Of a stretch of 64,000 nucleotides of DNA, positions 50,111-58,979 are shown one piece after another (position 1 is the first letter of the stretch; each line of letters starts with the position of its first letter). A model generated the notes under the pieces. It did no database searches, was not told the origin of the DNA, and saw only the letters and a program-made list of their open reading frames with translations. The stretch comes from GCA-002050365 sp038235165 (lineage in GTDB: Bacteria; Acidobacteriota; Blastocatellia; Pyrinomonadales; Pyrinomonadaceae): positions 3,578 through 67,577 of the forward strand of contig JBBSUG010000024.1 in assembly GCA_038235165.1 (NCBI GenBank), written 5' to 3'. A program made the position numbers and the translations under genes.

Positions 50111-50353
50111 GTATTAAATTCGGATTCATTGTAAACACGGACAAAATATTATTTTATAGATAAAGTCCTGCACTTGGTTTTGATGTATTTCCGATTTAAA
50201 TATTCATTCCTTAACTCCTGAAAATCCTAAATGTCCGGCGACGAAGATTTTACAAAATCACGATTTAGCGGACTTACACAGACTTTCAGTAGTCGGATTA
50301 CCATACAAACCGACTTCGCAAAAAATTGTTCTTAGTTAATATTAAAAGAACTT

Positions 50354-50389
50354 ATTGAAATTGAAAATTGATTTCAATTAGCATATAAT
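50354..50389 (+). promoter_or_regulatory. feoAB promoter with overlapping palindromic operator
   Basis: TTGAAA (50361-50366) and TATAAT (50384-50389) are 17 bp apart. A palindrome ATTGAAAT (50354-50361)/ATTTCAAT (50371-50378) overlaps the -35 box and spacer, suiting a metalloregulator such as Fur, but it is not a textbook Fur box. The 296-bp gap before feoA also has short stem-loops (50233-50320). Confidence 0.55.
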
Positions 50390-50406
50390 TTTTCTGTCGA
50401 ACATAT

Positions 50407-50652
50407 ATGCACACAACTGTCAAAGAAATGAATCTAACAGATTTGCCAATCGGGGCGACGGCAACAGTCATCGCTGTCAACGGCAACAATGCCATCGCCA
50501 AGCGATTGATGGAAATGGGCGTTGTTCCGGGCGTATCCGTCAGGGTAATAAAGTCTGCACCGTTCGGCGATCCGCTGGAAATCCGGGTGCGCGGTTATCA
50601 TTTGGCGATGCGAAAAAATGAAGCCGCTGCAATAGAAGTAAATGAAATCTAA
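50407..50652 (+). CDS. feoA: Ferrous iron transport protein A
   Basis: An 81-residue SH3-like protein typical of FeoA: NLTDLPIGATATVIAVNG, then AIAKRLMEMGVVPGVSVRV and APFGDPLEIRVRGYHLAMR. It is thought to interact with FeoB and promote iron uptake from the cytoplasmic side. Its stop lies 11 bp inside the feoB frame, so translation is coupled. The promoter is directly upstream. Confidence 0.93.
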   Translation: MHTTVKEMNLTDLPIGATATVIAVNGNNAIAKRLMEMGVVPGVSVRVIKSAPFGDPLEIRVRGYHLAMRKNEAAAIEVNEI

Positions 50653-52750
50653 AATTCAAGATTCCAAATTCAAGATCCCAAATTCCGGCGCGATTGCAAC
50701 CAAAACAATCGAAGGACAAAGGACAAAAGACAAAAAACAATTGACAATTGCGTTAGCGGGGAATCCGAACGCCGGTAAAACCACTCTTTTTAATGCTTTG
50801 ACCGGAATGCGCCAGAAAGTCGCCAATTATTCCGGCGTAACGGTCGAACGCAAGGAAGGCTTTTGGCGATTAAACGGCAGCGGTGACGCGGCACGGCTGG
50901 TTGATTTGCCCGGACTTTACAGTCTTGATGCAACCTCGCTCGATGAACAGATTGCCAGCGACGTGCTGCTCGGAAAAGTCGCTGATTTACCGAAACCTGA
51001 TGCGCTCGTCGCCGTCGTTGACGCAACTAATCTCGAACGAAATCTCTATCTTGTCACCCAGCTCTTAGAGTTCAAAATCCCTGTCATTATTGCTTTGACG
51101 ATGGTTGACACCGCCGAAAAACAGAGCCTCGAAATTGACACCGACAAACTTTCGCGCCTGCTGCAAATTCCGGTCGTCCGCATCAAAGCGACACAAAAAC
51201 AGGGCATTCAAGAGTTAGCCGAAAAGGTTCTTCTCGCCGCCAAAACTGAAGCGACACCGAACTTTGTCTGGCTTTCCGACGCTGGTTTTACCAATAATAT
51301 CGGCGATGAAGATATTCATCTAAGCCTTTCTGATGACAAAATCACCAACAAGAAAATCTTCGCCCGCTATAATTTTATTTCCGACGTTTATCAAGAATCA
51401 GTCAAACCGAAAAATACCGCTGAACGCAGTTTTTCCGAAAAAATTGACAGCGTTTTGACGCACAAATTTTTCGGTTTGATAATTTTGGTCGGAATTCTGC
51501 TGCTTGTTTTTCAAACGATTTTTTCGTGGGCAAATCTGCCGATGGATTTGCTCGACAAAGGTTTTGGCGCATTGGGCGATTTTGTTCACGCTGAAATGCC
51601 TGCGGGAATTTTGACCGACTTGCTAGTTGACGGCGTGATCGCCGGAGTCGGCGGCGTGGTCGTTTTTCTGCCGCAGATTTTGCTCCTGTTTTTGTTTCTT
51701 TCAATTTTGGAAGACACCGGATATATGGCGCGGGCAGCGTTTTTACTTGATAAACTGATGTCGCGCGTCGGTTTGCACGGCAAAGCGTTTCTGCCGCTGC
51801 TGTCGAGTTTTGCGTGTGCGATTCCGGGAATTATGGCGACACGGACGATTGAGAATCCGAAAGACCGTGTGGCAACGATTATGATCGCGCCGTTTATGAG
51901 CTGTTCGGCGCGACTGCCGGTTTATACTTTGATGATCGCCGCGTTTTTCGCCGGACAAACAATTTTCGGCTTTATTTCGCTCGGCGCAGTTTTGATTTTA
52001 GCGATGTACGCGCTCGGCATTTTCGTCGCCGTAATCGTCGCATTCATTTTGAAGCGGACGATTTTGAAATCGCCGACACCGCCGTTCGTGATGGAACTTC
52101 CGCCGTATCGTCTGCCGAATTTTCGCACCGTTTTTCAAAATATGTTCATCCGCGCCGGTCTTTTTCTCAAACGTGCCGGCACGGTAATTTTAGCGATTTC
52201 GATTATTTTGTGGGCATTGACTTATTTTCCGCGAAGTGCGGAAACAGTTCAAAGTCCAGCATCGAATGTCCAAAGTCAAGAACAAGTTAAAGCAGAAGGA
52301 GGAACGAGCGACGACGAAGGGCAGCAATTACAGCACAGTTACGCCGGAAAACTTGGTCACGCCATTGAGCCTGTCATTCAGCCGCTCGGTTTTGACTGGA
52401 AAATCGGCGTGGCGTTAATCGCTTCGTTTGCGGCGCGTGAAGTTTTGGTTTCGACCTTGAGCATTATTTATAATGTCGGCAAGGATTCAGATGCGGAAAG
52501 TCCGTCATTGATTTCTGCCGTCCGTGACGCGAAAAAGGACGACGGAACACCGGCTTGGACACCTTTGACGGCGTTGACGCTGATGGTTTTTTTCGTGCTG
52601 GCGATGCAGTGTATGTCAACCGTCGCGGTAGTGCGGCGCGAAACGAATTCGTGGTGGTGGGCGTTGTTTATGGTCGGTTATATGACCGGCTTGGCATATC
52701 TGGCAGCATTTTTAACGTATCAAGGCGGCAGACTTCTGGGTTTTGGATAG
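50642..52750 (+). CDS. feoB: Ferrous iron transporter FeoB
   Basis: A 702-residue inner-membrane Fe2+ transporter with an N-terminal GTPase. G1 is GNPNAGKTT (about 40-48), the switch PGVTVERKEG-like stretch appears as YSGVTVERKEG, and G3 is DLPG (88-91). G4 reads LTMVD: the Asn usual in FeoB (NMxD) is replaced by Thr. The C-terminal membrane domain with about eight helices has LPLLSSFACAIPGIMATR. The first 33 residues and residues near 537-550 are encoded by heptamer repeats and are not conserved. Overlaps feoA by 11 bp. Confidence 0.93.
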   Translation: MKSKIQDSKFKIPNSGAIATKTIEGQRTKDKKQLTIALAGNPNAGKTTLFNALTGMRQKVANYSGVTVERKEGFWRLNGSGDAARLVDLPGLYSLDATSLDEQIASDVLLGKVADLPKPDALVAVVDATNLERNLYLVTQLLEFKIPVIIALTMVDTAEKQSLEIDTDKLSRLLQIPVVRIKATQKQGIQELAEKVLLAAKTEATPNFVWLSDAGFTNNIGDEDIHLSLSDDKITNKKIFARYNFISDVYQESVKPKNTAERSFSEKIDSVLTHKFFGLIILVGILLLVFQTIFSWANLPMDLLDKGFGALGDFVHAEMPAGILTDLLVDGVIAGVGGVVVFLPQILLLFLFLSILEDTGYMARAAFLLDKLMSRVGLHGKAFLPLLSSFACAIPGIMATRTIENPKDRVATIMIAPFMSCSARLPVYTLMIAAFFAGQTIFGFISLGAVLILAMYALGIFVAVIVAFILKRTILKSPTPPFVMELPPYRLPNFRTVFQNMFIRAGLFLKRAGTVILAISIILWALTYFPRSAETVQSPASNVQSQEQVKAEGGTSDDEGQQLQHSYAGKLGHAIEPVIQPLGFDWKIGVALIASFAAREVLVSTLSIIYNVGKDSDAESPSLISAVRDAKKDDGTPAWTPLTALTLMVFFVLAMQCMSTVAVVRRETNSWWWALFMVGYMTGLAYLAAFLTYQGGRLLGFG
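50652..50746. repeat. Heptamer repeats encoding the FeoB N-terminus
   Basis: AAATTCA AGATTCC AAATTCA AGATCCC AAATTCC (50652-50686) and AAGGACA AAGGACA AAAGACA AAAAACA ATTGACA (50712-50746) are 7-bp-period arrays. Together they encode most of the 33 residues ahead of the GTPase domain. Confidence 0.75.
52245..52286. repeat. Heptamer repeat inside the FeoB membrane domain
   Basis: CAGTTCA AAGTCCA GCATCGA ATGTCCA AAGTCAA GAACAAG is in frame and encodes the loop ETVQSPASNVQSQEQ, after a transmembrane helix. Confidence 0.6.
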
Positions 52751-52753
52751 ATT

Positions 52754-52915
52754 ATGAACTGGCAAATTTTAATAGTCGCAATAATAATTTTAGGTGCGTT
52801 ACTCTACGTTGGGAAAAATGTTTGGAACAAAGCCAAATCTTTCACCGGCAAATCTTCCTGCGGTACGGGTGATTGCGGATGCGGAACAAAATCACCGGGC
52901 GCAAAGCCGCTGTGA
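52754..52915 (+). CDS. FeoB-associated Cys-rich membrane protein
   Basis: ATG 52754, three bases after the feoB stop, opens a 53-residue protein: one transmembrane helix (about 4-20, WQILIVAIIILGALLYV), a basic linker and a Cys-rich tail (SSCGTGDCGCGTK). This is the pattern of the small Cys-rich proteins that follow feoB in many bacteria, presumed to handle iron or sense redox state. The position makes the call quite secure. Confidence 0.8.
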   Translation: MNWQILIVAIIILGALLYVGKNVWNKAKSFTGKSSCGTGDCGCGTKSPGAKPL

Positions 52916-53078
52916 ATGAAACGCGAAGTTTAATTAGTGTTACCGATCAACCGGATTGCTCGAAACATCAGTGTTTCGAACAGAATCTCCTCTTTTCAAT
53001 TCACTATTTACGCTCTTCCGGCTTGCCAACATACCTAAAAAAACGTTAGCCTCTAAGCAAATTCAAAAAGGAGAATGA

Positions 53079-53987
53079 ATGATGTTCAAAAAAATAAAAT
53101 TTAATAATTTCGCGTGGTTGTTTTTGTTGGTTTTTGCCGCCTTCAGTTTGGCTTGTCAGCAGCCCGTGACGAATGGCAATTTGACGGTGATGAATACGAA
53201 TCTAAATTCTAATGCTAATCCAAACTCAAACGTCAATATCACTACGAATTCCGCCAACGTCAATGTTTCTAATACAAATATGATGAATGAAACAGGTGCG
53301 GCGATTGAAGCAAAAGAACCCGATCAGTATCAGGCGGATATTTCGCTTCGGCTGGAAACTTCCGGCGATCAAAAAATGACGATGCCGCCGCTCAAAGCGC
53401 AGGTTGCCCGCAACGGGGCAAATCGGCGGTTGGAAATTACTGCCCCGAACGGCGAAAAAGTTATTTATCTGGAAACTGACGGGAAAAATTTTATAATCGC
53501 TCCGCAACGCAAACAATACGGAGAGTTGAACAAAGAATCAATGGGTTTTAATATTCAAAATTTGTTGATGCCCGACCAAATTATCAAGCAAATTGAAAAT
53601 ATGAAAGGCGTGGAAAAAGTCGGCGAAGAGAAAGTTGACGGGCGCGACGCGATCAAATATCGTTACGGCACGACGACCAACACGCAGACCAAAGCCGGTA
53701 ACGTTAACACCGAATCATTTATTTTTGTTGACAAAGAAACGGGTTTACCGCTGCGTTCATTCACTAATTCGCAGTCACAGAACGGCAATGTGCAGGGAGT
53801 CAGCGGCATAAATTTGGTGACGGAAATGAGCAACATTCGCACTACCGCCGAAGAAAGTTTGTTCGCCGTCCCGACCGATTTCAAAAAAGTAGAACCCGAA
53901 CAAATCAAACAACAAGTAAATCAGCTTTTAAGTTTGGCAACGGCTGTCATCGGTCAGTTGATGAAAAGCTCGCAACCTGCACCGTAA
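53079..53987 (+). CDS. Outer-membrane lipoprotein-like protein
   Basis: A 302-residue protein with a lipobox leader ending in FSLAC (Cys 26), then a low-complexity Asn/Thr segment (NLNSNANPNSNVNITTNSAN). The folded part resembles LolA/DUF4412-type half-barrels: ISLRLETSGDQKMTMPPLKA, GEKVIYLETDGKNFIIAP and DKETGLPLRSFTNSQSQNG. It may bind lipids or lipoproteins in the periplasm. A GGAGA site precedes the ATG. Confidence 0.65.
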   Translation: MMFKKIKFNNFAWLFLLVFAAFSLACQQPVTNGNLTVMNTNLNSNANPNSNVNITTNSANVNVSNTNMMNETGAAIEAKEPDQYQADISLRLETSGDQKMTMPPLKAQVARNGANRRLEITAPNGEKVIYLETDGKNFIIAPQRKQYGELNKESMGFNIQNLLMPDQIIKQIENMKGVEKVGEEKVDGRDAIKYRYGTTTNTQTKAGNVNTESFIFVDKETGLPLRSFTNSQSQNGNVQGVSGINLVTEMSNIRTTAEESLFAVPTDFKKVEPEQIKQQVNQLLSLATAVIGQLMKSSQPAP

Positions 53988-53992
53988 ACGGG

Positions 53993-54048
53993 TTTCAGGT
54001 TCAAGGTTCAAGGTTAATGACTAAAAACCTTGAACCTTGAACCTGAAA
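53993..54048. terminator. Bidirectional terminator made of heptamer repeats
   Basis: The 23-bp arms 53993-54015 and 54026-54048 are perfect inverted copies, built of 7-bp units GGTTCAA and CCTTGAA, around a 10-base loop. It lies between the convergent lipoprotein and egtB genes and probably stops both transcripts. Confidence 0.65.
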
Positions 54049-54057
54049 ACTTGAACC

Positions 54058-55242
54058 TCATCGGGCGAGGCGGATACCGGTAAATTGCCAACGCAGGGGC
54101 GCGTGAAAAAAATTACGATAGGTCTTACGGCTGTGATTTGGCGAAGTCGCCACGCTTGCGCCGCGCAGAACCATCTGATTGATCATAAACTTGCCGTTGT
54201 ATTCGCCGACCGCACCTTCGGGTTTCGAGAAATTCGGATACGGCAGATACGCCGAATTCGTCCATTCCCAACGCAGTCCCCAATCAAATTTATTTGATGC
54301 CGATTCCCATTCAAATTCGGTTGGCAATCTCATTTTTTTCCATTCGGCGAATGCGCTTGCTTCGTAAAAAGAAACGTGGCAAACCGCATTTTCGGGACGG
54401 ACTTTTCGCAAGCCTCCGAGCGTGAAATTCATCCAATCTTTATCAATTTTCTGCCAGTAGAGCGGTGCGGTTATTTCGTTGTTTTTAACCCAGTCAAGTC
54501 CTTCGGCGTGCCACAATAAATGGTTTGCGTAACCGCCGTCTTCGATAAATTCGATAAACTCGCCATTTGTGACGAGATTTTTGCTGATTTGAAAATCTTC
54601 GAGATAAACTTTGTGTCGTCCGAGTTCGTTGTCGAAGTGAAAACCTTCACCGACAAAACCAATCTCGTGAATGCCGCCTTCGATGTCGGCAAAGCCTTTT
54701 TCACCAATCTCCCCTTTCTCAACCAATGCGAAATTTTCTTTGTAAACCGGAAAAGTCGGGTTAACACTGAATGTATATTTCAAGTCAGTAATAAGCAATT
54801 CCTGATGCTGCTGTTCGTGATTAAGACCTAAAACGAGCAGTTCGCGCACTTCATCCGTCAACTCACCTTTCAAGAACTCGCGCATTTTCGCGTCAACATA
54901 TTGGCGATATTCAAAAACTCGTGCGACCGTCGGACGTGCCAAATCGCCGCGATGATCGCGCAGTGTGCGTTCGCCGACCGAATTGTAATAACTATTGAAC
55001 AGAAAACCGAATTGCGCGTCGAATTCTTTGTAATCCGGCGCAAATTTTTTGAGAATCATCTCTTCAAAAAACCAGGTCGTGTGTGCGACATTCCACTTCG
55101 GCGGCGAAACATCAACGACCGGCTGCGGAATATAATCTTCCACCTCTAGCGGTTCGCAAATTTCTTCGGTGTAGTTGCGAACGTAAGAATAAAGCGTTTC
55201 CATTTCCTGCGGCGTGATTTTTTGTGTTTGTGTTCCCTGCAT
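54058..55242 (-). CDS. egtB: Ergothioneine biosynthesis protein EgtB
   Basis: Iron-dependent enzyme joining a thiol substrate (gamma-glutamylcysteine or cysteine) to trimethylhistidine in ergothioneine synthesis. The 394 residues show an N-terminal DinB-type domain with NHEQQHQELLITDLKY, which supplies the HxxxH iron ligands, and a C-terminal FGE-sulfatase domain with VTNGEFIEFIEDGGY, MRLPTEFEWESAS and LRGASVATSPNHSRKTYRNF. No egtD methyltransferase is seen in this window, so its gene must be elsewhere if the pathway is complete. Confidence 0.92.
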   Translation of the reverse strand: MQGTQTQKITPQEMETLYSYVRNYTEEICEPLEVEDYIPQPVVDVSPPKWNVAHTTWFFEEMILKKFAPDYKEFDAQFGFLFNSYYNSVGERTLRDHRGDLARPTVARVFEYRQYVDAKMREFLKGELTDEVRELLVLGLNHEQQHQELLITDLKYTFSVNPTFPVYKENFALVEKGEIGEKGFADIEGGIHEIGFVGEGFHFDNELGRHKVYLEDFQISKNLVTNGEFIEFIEDGGYANHLLWHAEGLDWVKNNEITAPLYWQKIDKDWMNFTLGGLRKVRPENAVCHVSFYEASAFAEWKKMRLPTEFEWESASNKFDWGLRWEWTNSAYLPYPNFSKPEGAVGEYNGKFMINQMVLRGASVATSPNHSRKTYRNFFHAPLRWQFTGIRLAR

Positions 55243-55411
55243 ATAACTCTATTTAACCAAAAAACAGAGCGAAAATAAAATCAAAACGGGCAATGCAGCT
55301 GTCTAGCTTGCCGTTTGGTGATTATTTTGCCTGTCGGCTTCTTGATTAAAGTTTATGTTTTGGTAAGTGCAAAAGCGAGACACTTTTGCTGCGGCAGTCA
55401 GGACGATTGGA

Positions 55412-56374
55412 TTATTTTTTTTGCCGCAGATATTGCACGAATTGAATTTCTCTGACAGATTCTTTAGCAATTCTCGCCAGATAATAATCTTCGTCATTCA
55501 AATACGACTGTAAAACAGTGATTGCCGATTCTTCGCCGATTGTGCCGAGCGCAAATGCAGCTTCGCGTTTTGTGTCCGCAGATTCACGGTCGTTTTGCAG
55601 CGTTTTAATCAACGTATTGTTGGCATTGATAAAAATCGGTATATTCCGCGATAAAAAAAGAAAATTCGGCGGTGTGAAGTTTACATATTTATCGGGCAGA
55701 AAATCGTTTGGCGTGAGGACTTGTATCTTACCGGTTTGAATAATTTGCGCGATTTGACCGATGGAACGTGCCGCGCTGCGCCGCATAAATTCGTCGCCGT
55801 CGTTATCTTTTTTCGGCTTGCGCTGCAAAATTTGGATCAAAATATCAATCGCCGCCGCATCGCCGATTTCGCCGAGCGCGACAACCGCCGCGTTTTTCAC
55901 TTCCACGCTTTTATCTCTTTGAAAAACCAGCGACAGCGGCGCAATTGCGTTAAGATTGCGAACTTTGCCGAGCGCGTAAGCCGTTTCGCGCCTGACGAGT
56001 CCTTTTTTATCGCCCAACAGCGGCAGCAAAAGCTGCAACGCCTCATCTTTCGGCAAAGATATGACGGAAAACGCGGCGGTTGCACGAACAATTTCCGATG
56101 AATCGAGCAGTGCCGGAATTGCCGCGCGCGAAGCTGTTTCGCTTTCCAAATTTCTTATTTGAAAGAGTGCGGTTCGTTTTTGTTCGACATTTCCGCGATT
56201 GATAACTTCGGCGTAAGTTTCAAAGTTGTTTTGAGCAAAAGAATGCCCAACAAAAACGCAGGACAAAAAACAGCACCAAAAAAAGTACTTAAATTTCGTA
56301 ACTCGCAGTTCGTGATTCGTAGTTGAGTTTTTCAAGCGGCACGTTGGACGTTCTGCCGCCGAACTTTTTCCCAT
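55412..56374 (-). CDS. HEAT-repeat protein, exported
   Basis: A 320-residue protein of HEAT/PBS-lyase-type repeats such as EIVRATAAFSVISLPKDEAL, GLVRRETAYALGKVRNLNA, VEVKNAAVVALGEIGDAAA and SADTKREAAFALGTIGEES. The repeats form a helical scaffold for protein binding. The leader FKYFFWCCFLSCVFVGHSFAQ is a signal peptide but starts about 28 residues in; the first part is encoded by heptamer repeat DNA. The start could be internal to this repeat. It overlaps the next gene by 43 bp. Confidence 0.75.
   Translation of the reverse strand: MGKSSAAERPTCRLKNSTTNHELRVTKFKYFFWCCFLSCVFVGHSFAQNNFETYAEVINRGNVEQKRTALFQIRNLESETASRAAIPALLDSSEIVRATAAFSVISLPKDEALQLLLPLLGDKKGLVRRETAYALGKVRNLNAIAPLSLVFQRDKSVEVKNAAVVALGEIGDAAAIDILIQILQRKPKKDNDGDEFMRRSAARSIGQIAQIIQTGKIQVLTPNDFLPDKYVNFTPPNFLFLSRNIPIFINANNTLIKTLQNDRESADTKREAAFALGTIGEESAITVLQSYLNDEDYYLARIAKESVREIQFVQYLRQKK
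56295..56322. repeat. Heptamer tandem repeat in the HEAT gene leader
   Basis: TTCGTAA CTCGCAG TTCGTGA TTCGTAG: four 7-bp units near the 5' end of the HEAT gene, ahead of its signal peptide. Confidence 0.65.
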
Positions 56375-56574
56375 TCAAACACCTGACGCGCCCGCCTGTT
56401 TTCGTAAGTATCCGACAGCGACATGATTACGTCGTCATTGTTAATCAAATTTTCCTGCTGTTTCGAGAGGCGTTTTGAAAGAATTTGGGATATGTAGTTT
56501 GCCACTGCCAGAGTTTCCGGCTCGCTCAGTTTATCAATTTCGCCGACGATATTATGTTTTGCTTGTTTGACCAT
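56332..56574 (-). CDS. Small hypothetical protein, antitoxin-like
   Basis: From ATG 56574 (MVKQAKHNIVGEIDKLSEPE) the 80-residue protein is helical, with VGEIDKLSEPETLAVANYIS near the start, a pattern seen in DUF2281-type small proteins, several of them antitoxins. No toxin-like partner adjoins it. The frame extends to 56616 at another ATG. It overlaps the HEAT gene by 43 bp. Confidence 0.45.
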   Translation of the reverse strand: MVKQAKHNIVGEIDKLSEPETLAVANYISQILSKRLSKQQENLINNDDVIMSLSDTYENRRARQVFEWEKVRRQNVQRAA

Positions 56575-56758
56575 TTTTCCTGCCTCCAATTTTTCGGGCA
56601 GACAGTCACACAACAAACTAAAATACTAAGTTTCGACTGTCTGCAAAATTGTTTTTCTCATCATTAATTTTTGGTAAATTTCTTCAACTTTTAATGTAAA
56701 GTTAAAACGAGATTACCACGAGTTTTGCGACAAATCAATAGGATTTCTCAATCAACCG

Positions 56759-56991
56759 GAGTGCGGAAGTCTCGTCCGCTTCGACGCCGGCGCAGCAAAG
56801 CGTTGAATACGTTTCTCAATGTAAAATTTAACTGTCAATCACGATATGGCGGATTATGAGTGCGTTTGATTACTTGAAATTTACCGGTAATGACGTTGTG
56901 GTGAGGCATTGAATGCGCTTGTTTGTTCGTATTTTTTGAGAACGCTTCCAACTTCGCTGCGCTGGTTGGGCGGACGAGACTTCCGCGTTCC
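56759..56991. mobile_element. 233-bp element with inverted ends, copy A1 (MITE/REP-like)
   Basis: The ends GGAGTGCGGAAGTCTCGTCC (56759) and the inverted GGACGAGACTTCCGC (ending 56991) match those of copy A2 at 59618-59845, while the interiors differ. No open frame is visible inside. It fills most of the 380-bp gap between the antitoxin-like and DUF4097 genes. It could be a non-autonomous transposon or a pair of REP-type palindromes. Confidence 0.6.
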
Positions 56992-56998
56992 TTTTGAA

Positions 56999-58033
56999 TT
57001 ATTGTTTCTTAATTCTAATTGCGCCGCTGACGGTGGAAAGTTTGAGTGCCGCGTCGCCGCCGCCCATTTGAGCGGAAAGGGTCTGCACTCTCGACGGCAC
57101 ATTTCGCTCGACGTTTTGCATCGGGATTTCTGAATTGAACGCGCCGAAACCGTATGACGCGAGTATTTTGAGCGATGAATTCAGCGGGATTGATAAATTA
57201 ATCGAACCGTTCGACGTGCCGAAACTGTATTGACCACCGTTCAAAAAACTTCCGTTGAAATTGATCGAACCCGTGTTTGAAGCGACATCTATCTGCCGCT
57301 GTCCGATGTTTTTGAGCGTGATCGCCCCGTTGCTGGTTTTCGCTTTGAAAATGTCGCCGATGTCGCCCGGACTGACATCAAAGGCGATGATGTTGCCGGT
57401 CGTGCTTTGCAGCGACATCGTGCCGCTCGATTGTTCGACCGTCACGTTGCCTTCATAGGTTCTGGCTTCGATGCCGCGCGAGATACGGTTGAAAAACATA
57501 TCGCCGCTGTCATTTTCAACCGTCACTTTCGCCACCGAATCAATAATCATCTCGTTGACTTTGCTTTTGATGTTGACGACGGCATTGCGCGGCACGTCAA
57601 TTTCAATTGTATCGCCCGCTAAACATTCATCGGGATTATTTTCTTTGTTCGCCGACGGATCGAAACCGAGAACTTTGATCCAAATCGGGGCGGTATTTTC
57701 CTTGCCTTTTTCGACAATCGTAAAACCGACCTGACTGCCGCCGCTGACGTAGGCGCGAACTTCACGGCGATCCCAGCCGTTGATTTTGAGACTTCCTTCA
57801 GCGACGCATAGCGAGATATTGACATTTTCGCTGACCGCGATAGACTTTTCGGCGGGCGTGTCGCCTTCGTTGCTGACACGGTTGGCGTTTTTCCAAACCG
57901 GCTTTGAAGTTTCAATTTTAAGCGGAACTTTAGACGGCAAAGTCTGACTGAAAACAATGGAAAAAGACGCAAATGTTAAAAGTAAAATTGCCGAAAAACT
58001 AAACTTCAATGAGATTGTGTTGTTACGATTCAT
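56999..58033 (-). CDS. DUF4097 family beta-helix-like protein
   Basis: A 344-residue exported protein (leader FSFSAILLLTFASFSIVFSQ) with a DUF4097 domain: repeated short strands such as ARTYEGNVTVEQSSGTMSLQ, TSNGAITLKNIGQRQIDVAS and TSNGSINLSIPLNSS. This suggests a right-handed beta-solenoid on the cell surface or periplasm. It is the third gene of an operon with an ECF sigma and anti-sigma factor, a setting common for this family. Its function is unknown. Confidence 0.8.
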   Translation of the reverse strand: MNRNNTISLKFSFSAILLLTFASFSIVFSQTLPSKVPLKIETSKPVWKNANRVSNEGDTPAEKSIAVSENVNISLCVAEGSLKINGWDRREVRAYVSGGSQVGFTIVEKGKENTAPIWIKVLGFDPSANKENNPDECLAGDTIEIDVPRNAVVNIKSKVNEMIIDSVAKVTVENDSGDMFFNRISRGIEARTYEGNVTVEQSSGTMSLQSTTGNIIAFDVSPGDIGDIFKAKTSNGAITLKNIGQRQIDVASNTGSINFNGSFLNGGQYSFGTSNGSINLSIPLNSSLKILASYGFGAFNSEIPMQNVERNVPSRVQTLSAQMGGGDAALKLSTVSGAIRIKKQ

Positions 58034-58052
58034 CTTTACTTTTTTTACTCTT

Positions 58053-58979
58053 TCACTTTAAGCTCGCCATCAACTCCGATTTTTCCGTGACGGAATTGAG
58101 CAGATCAATTTTATTTTGATACGACGTGCGAAGCATTTCTTTGGCAGATTCGTCCTTCGGGTTTTTCCTGACTTCCACCTGCATTTTGCCGATGGCATCG
58201 TTAATTACCGCCAAATCTTTCTCGAAGGCAAACCGCGCCGATGGCTTTAACGTCTCGTCTTTTTTGATGTCAACCGTTTTCGTCAGCGACGCAATCGTCT
58301 TCAAATAGCTGTCTTCGCCGGACAATGCGTTGGTCGGCATTCGTAATTCTTTGTTATTAACTTTTAATTCGTTGTTAGTTTCAAAGTTTGGTATTGCAAA
58401 TTTTAATTTCGGCTGTTCGGTTACTTTTTTTAGTTTCTTCGTTTTTCCCAAAGACGTTTTTGTGACTTTATAATCATTTTTATTCTCAACCGCTACAGCT
58501 GTTTCTATTGCAGGCAATTCATCAATCAGCGGATTTTGTTCGATATTTATGCTTGGTTCGATGACGGGCAGCCCTACATTTCGATTAATTGAATCATTCT
58601 GCGCGACGGAAGGACTAAGATTTTCCGCGTGGCGCAAAGTTGTCACCGCTGCGAAAAGTCCGAACATAATTAATAAACTCGCCAGCGCGAGGGAAGTCGG
58701 GGCTGAGAGAAAAGCGATAACTCTCTGCCAAAACGAGCTTTGCCTTTGTTCAATCGAATCGTTAATTTTCAGCCACAGCCGCTGTGTCGGGACGAGCATG
58801 TTCAGTTCGTTTTCCAAAGCCGAAAAAGCAATTGCCGTTTCGTCTTCCGCTTCGGCGAGTGAGAGCGCACAAGCGTCGCAGTCGGCGATGTGCCGCGCGA
58901 CGTTTTCCGTCACGTCGGCGGCGAGTTCGCCGTCTAAAAATGCTTGAATTGTTCCGATTTCAAAACAGTTATCTCTCAT
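58053..58979 (-). CDS. Anti-sigma factor with zinc-finger domain
   Basis: A 308-residue membrane-bound anti-sigma factor. The N-terminal zinc anti-sigma motif is FLDGELAADVTENVARHIAD with C-D-A-C following (residues about 12-37). A transmembrane helix lies near 95-115 (ALASLLIMFGLFAAVTTLRH). The C-terminal part is low complexity, with a heptamer-encoded stretch NNELKVNNKELR near residue 210. It overlaps the upstream ECF gene by 4 bp and should bind that sigma factor. Confidence 0.85.
   Translation of the reverse strand: MRDNCFEIGTIQAFLDGELAADVTENVARHIADCDACALSLAEAEDETAIAFSALENELNMLVPTQRLWLKINDSIEQRQSSFWQRVIAFLSAPTSLALASLLIMFGLFAAVTTLRHAENLSPSVAQNDSINRNVGLPVIEPSINIEQNPLIDELPAIETAVAVENKNDYKVTKTSLGKTKKLKKVTEQPKLKFAIPNFETNNELKVNNKELRMPTNALSGEDSYLKTIASLTKTVDIKKDETLKPSARFAFEKDLAVINDAIGKMQVEVRKNPKDESAKEMLRTSYQNKIDLLNSVTEKSELMASLK
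58340..58381. repeat. Heptamer tandem repeat inside the anti-sigma gene
   Basis: TTCGTAA TTCTTTG TTATTAA CTTTTAA TTCGTTG TTAGTTT: six 7-bp units in frame, encoding the NNELK-type repeats of the periplasmic linker. Confidence 0.65.
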
